Of a DNA stretch of 64,000 bases, positions 35,001-46,199 are shown one piece after another. The notes under the pieces were generated by a model. That model was not told the origin of the DNA and searched no databases. It worked only from the letters and a program-made list of their open reading frames with translations. The position numbers and the translations under genes are program-made. The first letter of the stretch is position 1; each line of letters opens with the position of its first letter. This DNA comes from Alentia gelatinosa (Eukaryota > Annelida > Polychaeta > Phyllodocida > Polynoidae): contig OX465584.1 of the NCBI GenBank assembly GCA_950022655.1, positions 46,296,723 to 46,360,722 of the forward strand, read 5' to 3'.

Positions 35001-36679
35001 GATTGGACGGCGGAGAATTTAAAAATAAAAGACCGATGGCATTTGAATCGGATGGCGACGTGTCCCTATTTAACACACTTCACAGGGTCTGCCTCTATCC
35101 ATTCTCCACTTTTGTCTTAAACCCAGACACTCAGGATTGGCGTCGCTGTTTTTGTTGTGTGTGGCGTGGTGGTACATGCGGAGCGGGACTGGGGCGGTGA
35201 GGGTCAAATGCGTGTTAGTGTGGGGGTTGGGTGTTGGGGGGTATCTGCTCGACCATCCGTCACAAATGAGACGCTGTAGCGGACAGCCCGGACAGTGCCG
35301 ATGTTCATTGAGGCAGAACGGTGGGTTCAAGGCGTGACTAAAGGATCCAGTCGGGCGGTGATGCTCACTGATTGCGTTGGGCCCGTCAGTCTGCAGATAG
35401 GGACTTACTGAAGACGGAGCAGGAATGCTGAAACAGATGTAGATAAGTGGGTATTATCATATCTCCAAGCTTTATCTCTATTGACGTAGATTTGATGGGC
35501 TGGAAGATTTACGCTTTCATTTGATCTTAGTGATCTGAGTACACTAGAGCGATACCTTCTGTACTTGTTTGCATGAACGAGAACTTCAAGCACGCTTTCT
35601 TTATTTCAAAACAATACAATGTTTCCTTTTGTTGGTTATCCAGGGTAGGTTAAGAGAAATTTTTTGAATATGATACATGTATAATCACTATATGGTGTGG
35701 AATTAGCTTAACTACCAAATAGGTCTTAATTTGTTGATGGGTTTGTTACAGAATCGATATTCCGTCTATTAAATGGACTGTATTGATATGTTAGGATTGG
35801 GGAAATTATGACATATTTTGTGGTAGTAAGACGGTTGTTTCCGAGATTTGTAGGTCATTCGAGTGGTAGTAGTATAGAAAAGGGGGGTCAGCTAAGGTGC
35901 CGGTCGCGACCCAGGTTATATCCTTCTAAACGCTCATGCTAAATGCAGGGAAATACCAGTATCTGAGAGTGAGAGTTGAAATAATTTCAGCTGTCAGTGT
36001 GAAAAATTTATCTATAAAATACGTTTTTTGTTTGTGATATTGCCAGATATTTTGGTTCTATCAATATGAACCGACCCGCAACCTACTCAAGTGTCCTCTA
36101 TTTTGTTGTTTCCTGGAACATGACGATAACTTAAAATTACACTTGAAATAACCCACTCCCTAGGTTGTTGATTATTTTATGTAGGATTATATTTCTTTTA
36201 GAACATCGAGATGAAAGTAGGTTTATATAGTCCGTTGCTACTTCTGTATTGTATATTTCTGGAGAAATATTTTCATTTAGTTGGAAATACAGATCTTGTA
36301 TCCCGGGAGGTGAAATGAAGAGAAATACAGAAACCAAATAGTGCCAGTGGAAAGGCATCTACATGTGGTAGCTTGACATGTCTTTAGAACCACGAGAAGA
36401 AACTCAGAGGCGCTAGACAAAGAGTACCTTTCCACAAATATTAAGCACTGTGTCTGGCGGGACATGAAACCTTCAGTTGAATTCCCATACAATTCATATA
36501 TAAACTTGACAAAGGCCTCACGTTTCAACAATATTTATTTCATAAGGTCTTAACATAGCGAATAGAACCTAATGTCACATATAGAACAAAAATTGCCTTC
36601 AACTGGGAACATTCAAATTTATTCCTTATTTATTTCGTGAGCAACTCTTCATTCACATACCAAGCATGGCTATTCTCTC
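32046..36679. other. Non-coding stretch
   Basis: No recognisable exon. A 19-G run lies at 34595-34613. A GC-rich patch at 35080-35340 with a GGGGTTGGGTGTTGGGGGG tract has no recognised content. Confidence 0.4.
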
Positions 36680-36935
36680 TGTAATATTCAATATGGACAT
36701 GTAATATTCAATATGGACAAGTCTGGTCATCGATGACGCTGAGTGTACCATGCATGCTTGCCCATGACGGCGAGTATGCCTTTTTTCCTTACTCATGATA
36801 AGTGCACCAGGCATGCTTGCCCATGACGCTGAGTATGCCATGTCCGCTGGTCCATAACGCTGAGTGTGCCATGTATTCTCATCCATGACGCTGAGTTTGC
36901 CATATCTGCTCACTCATGATGATAAGTGTACGATG
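36680..36935 (+). repeat. Minisatellite, about 33-bp unit
   Basis: Six to seven imperfect copies of CCATGACGCTGAGTRTGCCATG plus about ten bases, from 36728. They are preceded by a doubled AATATTCAATATGGACA at 36682-36719. Confidence 0.75.
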
Positions 36936-38021
36936 TTTACTTAGGATTCAGTTATCTTCTAAGAGGAGGCAGTTGCTGCTCTCCTTGTATGCTCATCTGC
37001 AATGTTCAGCATTGAATATAACGCATAGGAATAAAGGAAAAGAGCACCGCCCCTTGAAAATCTCGACTAATCCCCACCTTTTTTAGAATCGTGTTTCCCT
37101 TTCGTTTTCTCGCCAATACTATAACATTCTGTAGCTCACTTTTGTTGACCCATATCGTGGCCACCGCTGGGATTATTGCTATTTGTATATATTGGACGTG
37201 TACACACCAGATTACTGCCTGTTATATCACATCTTGGTATTGTGCCACCCCCTCCCTACCTCAACCCATATTACTTGGTCCTGCTTTATTCTCTTATATA
37301 ATCGACTTATACCCCCGGCACTATAACATACTTTCTATACAAGTATTTCTATGTTGACCCATCACCTGTGTTCTTTTCACTCACCTACCTGCCTTATCCA
37401 ATACGTAATGACTCGATTTGTTTCATAAGAACAATATTCTACCGATAAAATCAGGAAACAATATTTCAGTAAAGATCAACGATATATGGGTACATTCATG
37501 CCACGTTTCCGGGAATGCCTTAGAGCGGTTGGCGTTGTTATCCTTTGTTCTCACAGTTGATATTACTTTTCATATTGGTAAAGTGTAGACTTGCGGTGAA
37601 GGCCAGGTCAAACGAATAGATCACCCTATTGGCATAGGTCATTGAGTTGTTTGCTCGTACCCGGTCTCGTTATAATGGGTACAGACGGTGGTGGTGGTCG
37701 AGGGAGGGTGGACGTGTAATATATATATATACGCACTCCTCCAGCGGAGATCTCGTATTGACTCTGACTCATGTCATATCACGTTCTGTACCGACTTGCT
37801 TTACCATTCGTGAATCACATATAATCAATGGGTTTAGGATATGAATGAGTGGTAGTCCCAATTGATTGATATATTGTGTTTGCATGTACATGTACGTGCA
37901 TATTGAGTTAACCGTCTGTGTGCAACAGGTACATCCTCAATTGCTCTTGAGGCAGTCATATCAATAGTGAACAACCGTGTCTTCGGTTACAACTGAAATC
38001 ATCTTTCCTGCGTCAAAATTC
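36936..38021. other. Non-coding stretch
   Basis: Nothing recognised apart from a GGTGGTGGTGGTCGAGGG patch near 37688 and short TA runs near 37718. Confidence 0.4.

Positions 38022-38059
<38 letters not shown>
38022..38059. repeat. (TA)n microsatellite
   Basis: About 17-18 uninterrupted AT dinucleotides. Confidence 0.95.
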
Positions 38060-38061
<2 letters not shown>

Positions 38062-38809
38062 ATTGATAGCTATAGTTAGAACCGAGAGAATCCGAAGAAG
38101 AGAGTGGACATTAAGGTATAACTGACGCCACTGCTCAAGTAATTACCTACATGTGTCATTTGTATGCATGACTTTCGACAATAAGTATGCCATTGCATAC
38201 CAGAATGTAATATCGGAGACAGGTGGGAGCCTAGGGGCGTTTAAAAGGCCAATATTCGAATTATTTATGGAGAGTTACGGAGAGAGAGTTATCTGACTCT
38301 TGGTATGACATAGATATCTGTAAATGATTAACGGATTTATTCTGACGTGTGTTTCTCCGTACATTTGGTATACAGTACTTGTATATTACATATGTTTAGG
38401 AGATTTAAATTAAGTAAACATTAGAATAGCGCGTCAGAACTACCTCAGGAAGTTGGAAGGAGCTCCTGATCTTCCTGCTTTTTTATCTTCCTTTCCATCA
38501 TAGATGTTGATGCCATCTAGAGGGAAAGTCCCTTTATGTTGATGGGAATATGGCGATTGTAAAAGAAGCAAAGCGAATATAGGGTAGGATTAAAAATATT
38601 AACACTAACCACTGTTGATGACATCATTTACTGAGTGCGCTTCTTGTTAGGCCTTGTCAATAGGAAGGATGACTCCACTCCGATGAGGTTTATAACATGT
38701 GATTATAGCACTAGAAAAAGTGATCCCTGTTCTGTACACAGCATCACACTTTACCAACTATGCCAAGGAGGCCTTCCCATGACCCGCCAGTGCTGATTTT
38801 TTAGCGCTC

Positions 38810-38968
38810 ACCTGGGTAAATAAGTAGGGGTGAGATTTCTACCTGAATTCATCACATAGGTTCGATCACCACCTTTGTGGTGTAAAAGCACTGAGAAAAG
38901 ATGAAACTTTAGAAATTTGGGAGTGGGATCTGTAATGGTTAACTGGACGTTAAATCAAACAATCAAAA
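38810..38968 (-). repeat. Repeat family R1, compact copy
   Basis: The reverse complement reads GTTTGATTTAACGTCCAG, then TTTTACACCACAAAGGTGG, CTATGTGATGAATTCAGG, AAATCTCACCCCTACTTA and TTACCCAGG. It has no internal insertion and so defines the ancestral form of the copy at 19222. Confidence 0.7.
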
Positions 38969-39742
38969 GGTGTGGCAGGAAAGAAAGGAAAGTGGCATGA
39001 CCCCGTGTATCCAGCACCTTGCAATTCACAGACATTTGCACAAAATGGTGTCTGAAACGGACAACTTACAGGATAATCCGTCCGTTATTTCAACAGCAGT
39101 CACGTTAAATGCCAGAATAAAGTGGAACTCAAAAAATAGATAAAAAGTCTTTCACTCGATCTCACTTACATCAACATTTCTCTATCTTTTTGTATGGAAA
39201 ATTACTGAAATGGAACGCAGTATTACTTCCTCAGGTAGCAGGTCGTTATAGAGGCCCCCGGTAATAACTATATAAACCGATTATTGAAAAATGATATTAC
39301 CGCCGAATCAGATAAAATAATGCGTTTGATATCTCATTTTTTTCAACCACCGAACTCCACTTGACTAGCAGAACAACACGTTGTACCAATCTGAAATCTG
39401 AGATCTTGCCGAAGGAAAATTATCACGGTTGAGTTGGTCAGCCGTCTACAAATATCTAGTTCAGACTGAGTATCTGTTGCAGTTTGCTTTGTTCTGCTTG
39501 AGGTGCGCACTCACTCGGGTGTGTCGATGGTCCCGTAATAAATATATTGTGCTCCGAGTACGGGAGTCGGAGGGTTAAAACTAAGATAGATTTGCTCTGT
39601 GAGATACAATGTCGAGTTGGCACTCACACACATAGCGAACACCACCAAGTGGCTGTATCGATAACTAAAGTGGCTTGCTTCCCGACTATTTCCTCTCGGA
39701 GATGCGGGAGGAGCTATTTCCATTGATTTCTGACACTGACTG

Positions 39743-39754
39743 TTTGGCGCGAAA
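39743..39754 (+). promoter_or_regulatory. E2F-type site
   Basis: TTTGGCGCGAAA is a perfect match to the classic E2F/DP consensus and is self-overlapping on both strands. It lies 54 bp before an ATG with a good downstream splice donor, so it probably marks a cell-cycle-linked promoter. Confidence 0.55.
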
Positions 39755-39807
39755 CTAGGCTAGCTAACTTGCTGATACCCGTAATTGAAGCTATAGAGGA
39801 AGGGAAA

Positions 39808-39835
39808 ATGTCGAGTAAAAGAAATGGAAACTGGG
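39808..39835 (+). CDS. Candidate first coding exon, possibly of the SMARCE1-like gene
   Basis: ATG in the context GGGAAAATGT opens MSSKRNGNW and meets donor GTGAGT at 39836 after 28 nt (phase 1). Vertebrate SMARCE1 begins MSKRPSY, so the start is faintly similar. The HMG exon at 53852 needs two bases from its upstream neighbour, so at least one exon I could not find must lie between. The E2F site 54 bp upstream supports a real promoter. Assignment to the HMG-box gene is inferred from position and strand. Confidence 0.35.
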
Positions 39836-40002
39836 GTGAGTGTACTCCACTGGCATATGTCTCATCCTTAAAAAAGAGAGCCCAATCAGTGTGTATTTGG
39901 GTGTGTCGGGGGAGTGCGGACCAGGCTGGGCGAACATGGGCGGGGAAGGCCAGACGACGGGCTGCGGGACAGGGCAGGTAGGGCGAGCTGACGTGTGTGT
40001 GT

Positions 40003-40027
40003 GGGGGGGGGGGGGGGGGGGGGGGGG
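40003..40027 (+). repeat. 25-G homopolymer
   Basis: Unbroken run of G preceded by (GT)n and G-rich sequence, about 170 bp after the candidate first exon. A half-copy of the GGGGCCATCCATAAAG element end follows at about 40037. Confidence 0.9.
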
Positions 40028-40059
40028 CACGGCAGATGGGGGCCATCCATAAAGAATAC

Positions 40060-42889
40060 TGGAGAACTCGACCCATAACAAACTTGACCCGTGAAAAACT
40101 CGACTCGTTAAAAACTCGTTCAGAACTTGACCAGTAACGAACTCGACCCGTTTTAAATCTTCTCAACTCAAGTCTCAAGTGTCTCAACTGTGGATAAATA
40201 CTATACTGAGTAATAAGTATATCATCTAGGCTTCAAATCTGGCCTTCTTTGGGGAATAAAACAAACATGTTCCATGTTCCGCTGGTTTCGGGAATGAGTT
40301 CCATAGGTTCAGCTTGAAGTTGAAGAAAAAATAAATCTTTGGAAGACGTGTTAGAATTAAATGCCGCCTTGTCCGGTGTTTTACCAAGCTCGCCTTGTAC
40401 GCCCCCGACTGTAAGAGGGCAGAGTAACGTGATTACCGTTGATGGACCATTCGGTTTGTACAACTTGAAAAGATAATCCTGCGATCAATCATCTGAGTAA
40501 AACACGCCTGGGCAGTCCCTTAAACTCAGCTATTCCTAGAAATAGACAAAACAGACAACTGATGAACATGCTACTGCTTACGAAGGCATTGTAACCGTCG
40601 GCTAGTAAAACTACAGTTTGATTTCGTCTTTACTGATGATGAGTCATTGGATAGCAGTCGTGTCAGGATTTTCAGGTATCGTTCTCGGATATTTAGAGGA
40701 AATGTAAACATGCAAGGTAAACAAAAGAGAAGACTGATCATTAGGGAATAAGTCGATGAGGATGTATTCTGGTGCAGTTTACAGGCATAGCTTCGATGAT
40801 GGGGCATCATAGGGGTTGTTCTGTAGCACTCTCACTAACCCCGTTCATGCTGACTCATTACACTATGAACTAACAACGCCCATCTTTATTTAAAACAGTC
40901 AAAAAGAAACAAACCCAGGTAGTATTACACACATTATTAATTTACAAGTAAACTAGGCCATCCTCTAATTTGTACTCGCCCGCTGACATTTACAAACGCG
41001 CAACGTTGCTGTTTGAGGTGTTTTTTTAATAAGAGTACACAATGTGCATAAATATTTAGGTCAAGATAACCACCGTTTGTGGGTATCATTGATTCCCTAC
41101 AATAACAAAAATCCCAGATCATTGGCTTTCCCCCTTTACCCTTCCACTTTCATTGGAAAATGGTAGATGAAAAAAAAAGCTGAAAGAAGTGAACGTGGAA
41201 TGTGATATTGACGAGTGTGACTGGGAGGAGATGTTGCGGGAAGTGCGCGTAAATCTTGTCTACTTATCGAGTGTGATGACCTCAGGTGTGAAGATTGTGA
41301 GGTAAATCAACCAGCCAACGGGTTAACCCACTCAGCGCCGCCAAGTAGACGCTCAAGTGTTGATCTGATTGCTGGTACCCCGCTGCCCGCCCGAACAAGT
41401 CCCGCTCACCAAACACCAGCGACCCAGGGTCAGGCCTATAATGCGCCTAAAGCTTAGGCTACACAAAAGCCCCCTCGATCGAGGATACCATTTAAATGGT
41501 TTGTGTGACAAGGGCCAAGCTGACAATACATGTCGATGTCAACATAGATTACTGCGCCCGCGTGAAGGTGGGGAGGTATTAATTAAGTGTCACTGTCAAC
41601 TACGAGACTTTTGAATGTTAAATGGAGGCATGTTGTCTTTCCCATTAATTGTGTTATATTTTAAGGAGAGCTAAAGTGAAAGAGATTGCATCCACGCCAC
41701 TGGTCTTTGTGGGTTATGTATATTTTATAGAGGAAATAATTTGGTGCAAAATTACCTTTACAAAATATATGATTTTGGTTGATTGTTAGTAACTATTTTA
41801 TCCCTAACTTAGTCTCACCCTTGCGTCATCGCCGAAATACTCATGTGAGTAGAACCACAGGCACAGCGAAGACGGAAATCCGCTAAATTGACAACAGGTG
41901 TATACCAGAATATACGGAAAATGTGCTATAAAAAGAAGACGAAGACGATAAGATACCACACGAACATCACGGAGAAAACTGTGGGGCCTGGTAAACTGAA
42001 ACCCCTTCTAGTAGAAGCGAGGGATCCTGAGTGTAGAGGTGTGCTGGCGCGCCAGGCTCCTTCTTGTTTGGTGACAGAATGCTGCACATTTCCCACACAT
42101 TACAGGGTACATTTCTCATCGGCTGGGATGGAGGAGGGGAAGAGGTAGATAGGGAAGGGCACAGCGGATAGGGAAGGGAGGACAGAAGTAAGGGTGCTAT
42201 TTTGGATTGCAGAGCGTCAGAAGAGGCAGGGGGAGCGTCAGTTTTTTCAATTATTATTTTTAAAATCTATTTTATTACCGTTCTCCTACATGAAATTCTT
42301 CCGGGCAACTGAGTCGAGTCCATATCAAATCCTGCGACAAAAAGAATAATGTTAATAGTAGTGTTGATGGATGGGGTATAGGGATTGGGAGCGTGGAAGA
42401 AAGGCAGCAGAGGAAGGATAAAAGAATTCGAGATGGAAGCAAGAAAGGAATGAAGGATATAAGGCTAATATAGCTTAACCTGCTTGGCTTAAATCTCTCT
42501 TTCCTTATATTAGATATAAGTGCACATGGATAGGGATGGCTTTAAGGAAACAGGTTTGTAATATTCAAAACAGTCCTGCAGTCCGGTTTTAGTTAATGTA
42601 CATGCATGGGGAAATCGAACTTGAATAGGAGCTTTTACAGTGGCATCATTTGTGCCCTGGATATTAACTGTCAACGAGTTCATAGACACGGAACTATCTT
42701 CATAACTCTGCCCTATCTATTCATCTGTTTTATCTAAAAACTGTTCTGGGATACACATTGGGAATATAATGCCCTGTTACGGTGAACAAAGCGAACAATT
42801 AATTTTTTTTTTTTCATTGTGCTTAATCACCCATTTGGAATAAAAAGATATGCACTTATCGCAGAGGCAGGCTTCTGTGACGTTAATCC
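40060..42889. other. Non-coding stretch
   Basis: Tandem-like ACTCGACCCGT..AAAAACTCG repeats occur at 40066-40150. An open stretch on the plus strand around 41187-41306 (ECDIDECDWEEMLREVRVNL) matches no family I know and has no clear splice sites. No other gene seen. Confidence 0.35.
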
Positions 42890-43500
42890 AGGTCACTTCT
42901 CACACTACTCCCATGTTTAGAGTACTGCTGACAGATACACTATTCCCATAACGTATAGCACTCCCATATTACATGTACTGCTGACATATACTCACACTAC
43001 TCCCATAATGTATAGTACTCCCATATTACATGTACTGCTGACATATACTCACACTACTCCCATAACGTATAACACTCCCATATTACATGTACTACTGACA
43101 GATACTCACACTACTCCCATAATGTATAGTACTCCCATATTACATGTACTGCTGACATATACTCACACTACTCCCATAACGTATAGCACTCCCATATTAC
43201 ATGTACTACTGACAGATACTCACACTACTCCCATAATGTATAGTACTCCCATATTACATGTACTGCTGACATATACTCACACTACTCCCATAATATAAAG
43301 CACTCCCATATTACATGTACTGCTGACAGATACTCGTGGTACTACCATCTTACGTGTACCACTGACAGATTCTGACAATGCTCCCATATTACATGTAATA
43401 CTGAAAGATCCTACATGTAATATTGATATATCCTCACGGCCCTTCCATATCACATGTATTACTGACAGATTCTTACAGGACTCCCATATTACTTATATTA
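42890..43500 (+). repeat. 57-bp tandem array with partly alternating unit types
   Basis: ATTACATGTACT recurs at 42968, 43025, 43082, 43139, 43196, 43253 and 43310, exactly 57 bp apart each time. Two unit types (GCTGACATATACTC and ACTGACAGATACTC) alternate from 43082 on, giving a 114-bp higher-order unit. After 43320 the array decays to irregular copies. Because 57 is divisible by three, one frame stays open with a 19-residue repeat; this is very probably not a gene. Confidence 0.9.
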
Positions 43501-43680
43501 CTATATACCCATGCCGTATATACTGTAAATACGCACCGTTTCGGCAGATGACGTAAAAATACTGTACGGACCGCCGGTACTGTACGGAACTCGGCATAAA
43601 TGCCTCGGTCCGTACAAACTGTAAATTATCATCTCGTTCTGTGAATTGTACAGCATGGTCAGGACGTTCTATATAACTAC
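43501..43680 (+). repeat. Repeat family R2, copy 2, inserted in the tandem array
   Basis: It starts CTATATACCCATGCCGTATA and ends TTGTACAGCATGGTCAGG plus ACGTTCTATATAA, as in the copy at 16970. Array-type sequence (CTACTGACAGGTCCTCACGG) resumes directly after it. TACTGTACGGA is doubled inside. Confidence 0.75.
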
Positions 43681-43725
43681 TGACAGGTCCTCACGGCAGT
43701 CACAAAGTATATATACTACTGACAT

Positions 43726-45620
43726 TTCTCTCCTGTATAGCTTTTCTGCTGTTTTTATTGGAAATGTAGCTTGCAAACGTTGGCAATTTTAAGAGGTGGT
43801 GATTTACTGTTGAATGCCTGTGTTTGAAGTGCATCCAGAAAGCACAAAAAGCTGGCACTGTATATTTGAACAATTGCCCTGTTTAGTAGCATCACATGCA
43901 CATGAGCCAACACAAGACTCCCTGCAGTAATGTCTGCGCCGTAATTACCAACGAAAGAGATTTTTGTTTTACTCTAGAAGTAACCGGAGCTAGTGTCAAT
44001 TTGACCCTCGTCATAGATTAATACAAGTCGGGTTCAGTATTCCTGGAGGCAGAATATTTTAGAAAAGAAGGGAAAAGAGATTCTAGGTTTCAGAGCTGAG
44101 GTTTCATTATCTATTGTATTTTCCCTTTTTGAGCGTGCCTTTATTCAGGTATACTGTCGGTCTTGCGCAAATTCAGTCTCTGATATCAAATCTATGATCA
44201 TGGGGTGATGGTCATTATTTAGATAGTTATTGAACTCGTTTTTTTGTGGTTGTGTTCAGATGTAAGCCGTTTTCGAGGCTACGTCCTTATAAAATCATAC
44301 ATCTTGCAGATAATCACCGTAATTGATGCTACGTCTCTTTGTTGTTCTCCGCGAAAAGTCGTCTGCTTTCAGCTTGCTCTTCTTCCCGGCGTACTGTAAG
44401 TTGTAATGTATCTGTACCCGGCGGTAACCCTATCGCAGTGCATCAATCTTTTAGTGCGTAATGTAAATAATCACTCAGCTCTGTGCCAGGGTGGGAAAAA
44501 AGACAAAAAATGAGGGGAGATCTATGCGAGCTGTATTCGTCTTGAAGGGAATCCATATACTATGAATATTGAAAGAGGAAGTTTGTAAGTGATTACATGA
44601 ATCGCCATACAGATCTAAGATTAAAAGGCTTCCTTTTAAAGCAACATAAATTGTTGTGCTCGGTAATTCTTGTTTTACTCATGTTGCTTTGTTTTACGTA
44701 TATGCACGGTTTCTTTTAATATTAGATAAATTTTTATTTTTACAAAACCCACAGCCATCAGATAAACATACATCTGGCATCCTACTGAAGGACGTTTTTA
44801 CTTATTTTTGACTATCAAAACACCAGTCATTTCTCCCTGATCTCACTCCATCCATCATGCTTCCCTGTTTGTATGCTTACTTCACTGCATACCTGCTTCG
44901 TTGACTATCCCCCACCCTTCCTCCCTTCGTCCCTTCCTTCCTCTGTCTATCCCTCCATGCCTCTCTGCCTCCGTGCGAATAGGGGATAGTGAATGATGTA
45001 GACAGGGAGAGACAACGCGAGGTAGAGCTGTATAATCTTTTATCATCCCCACGTCATATACAAAGACCCCATTGAAAAGGTAAAGGGACTGATTAAACCA
45101 CAACCTATTATGTAAAACCTGTCAGATGTCATAATAACTGTAGTATACATATTCTTGTCTGTGGTATACGGTCTCAAATACATGGTATACGGGAGAATAG
45201 TCCCTTTGTTTCATAGCTCAAAGAAATAGTCCCTATTGTTATACCCTTTGATATGGCAATTACTGGGTTTAATTTATTCGAAAAGATGGATAATAGATAC
45301 GACAAACGATAGTTATATGAGCAGGCGGCTCTGTGAATCACTCCAGGTCGACATCGTGATTACTATGGGTTCACCGTATTACTATGGGTTCATCCACTCA
45401 TGGTTTACGGCCTCCTGTCCACAAAACCATCGTTCATTGTCTATTCATTATGGCCGAACATACATGAACTACTACCAGATGCTAGGGATGCAGTATATGA
45501 ATTATGTTCAGGCTCACTGAGACGTAGTGAATGTTCGGGCGCACTGTACCTTTAGTGTACTTTGTAAGTTCATACATTTTTGTCATGATATTTAGGTATA
45601 TCTAATAAGAAAACGTAGTG
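43726..45620. other. Non-coding stretch
   Basis: No exon or repeat copy recognised. CCTTCCT-rich sequence lies near 44880-44970. Confidence 0.4.
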
Positions 45621-45742
45621 ACTCAGCCTGTAGGGATACCATTCTCGGCCTTTTGTCCCATAGACTACGTCCCTCCGCCTTCGACGTCTTGACCTATTTT
45701 ATGGGACAGACTATCTCCAACAGCCATCCCTACGGGCTCAGT
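45621..45742. repeat. Foldback element, 17-bp imperfect ends
   Basis: ACTCAGCCTGTAGGGAT (45621) and ATCCCTACGGGCTCAGT (45726) pair with two mismatches. Inside, TGTCCCATA pairs with TATGGGACA. About 122 bp, non-coding. Confidence 0.65.
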
Positions 45743-46199
45743 AACAGCGTTTCCTCTTAATCCCTCTCTCCCTTGTTTAAGGAAAATGCCAATTCTGTGC
45801 AGCGTAATAGGTCTAGTTCTAACCAGCCCGGTCTCACAGATTCCGCTGCTTTTCTCGCGGGAATTGAAATCAATAAAGGCCGTTGGCGTGGTGTGGTACT
45901 TTTACCCTGTGTGCGTGTGCATGTGCGTGTGTGCGTCGGAGGCCGCGTCTCCGATTAACGCCGGGCGCACCCGGATGTGACGTAGCTGTGAGAAACTCAT
46001 GTGCTTTCTTAGTATTAGATGTTCGTCACGCCGACGACGGATTAATGATCGAAAATGGGAAAATTGTTCAAATCAAGGGTGGACACAGTTATGACGAGTC
46101 CAGAAAATAAGAGATGGGTAGGGTGTTAAGGTTTAGCTAATTACACGAATTTACATACCATAATGCTTTGTTTATAGGCACATACACCACTAATATCGC

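Noticed and set aside
39714..40187. 157-codon minus-strand frame with a poly-Pro run
   Set aside because: The Pro run is the complement of the 25-G homopolymer; the rest matches nothing and overlaps the better plus-strand exon candidate.
43008..43298. 96-codon open frame with a 19-residue repeat
   Set aside because: It is the 57-bp tandem array read in its one stop-free frame; no splice sites, codon bias or known repeat protein.
45436..45520. Tyr-rich frame (YMNYYQMLGMQYMNY) as a missing SMARCE1-like N-terminal exon
   Set aside because: No acceptor before it or donor after it, and the phase does not fit the HMG exon.
45883..46110. Frame ending in LMIENGKIVQIKGG, resembling an amidohydrolase start
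   Set aside because: Only a dozen residues look alike, the upstream part is a GTGC-type simple repeat, and no compatible splice sites were found.
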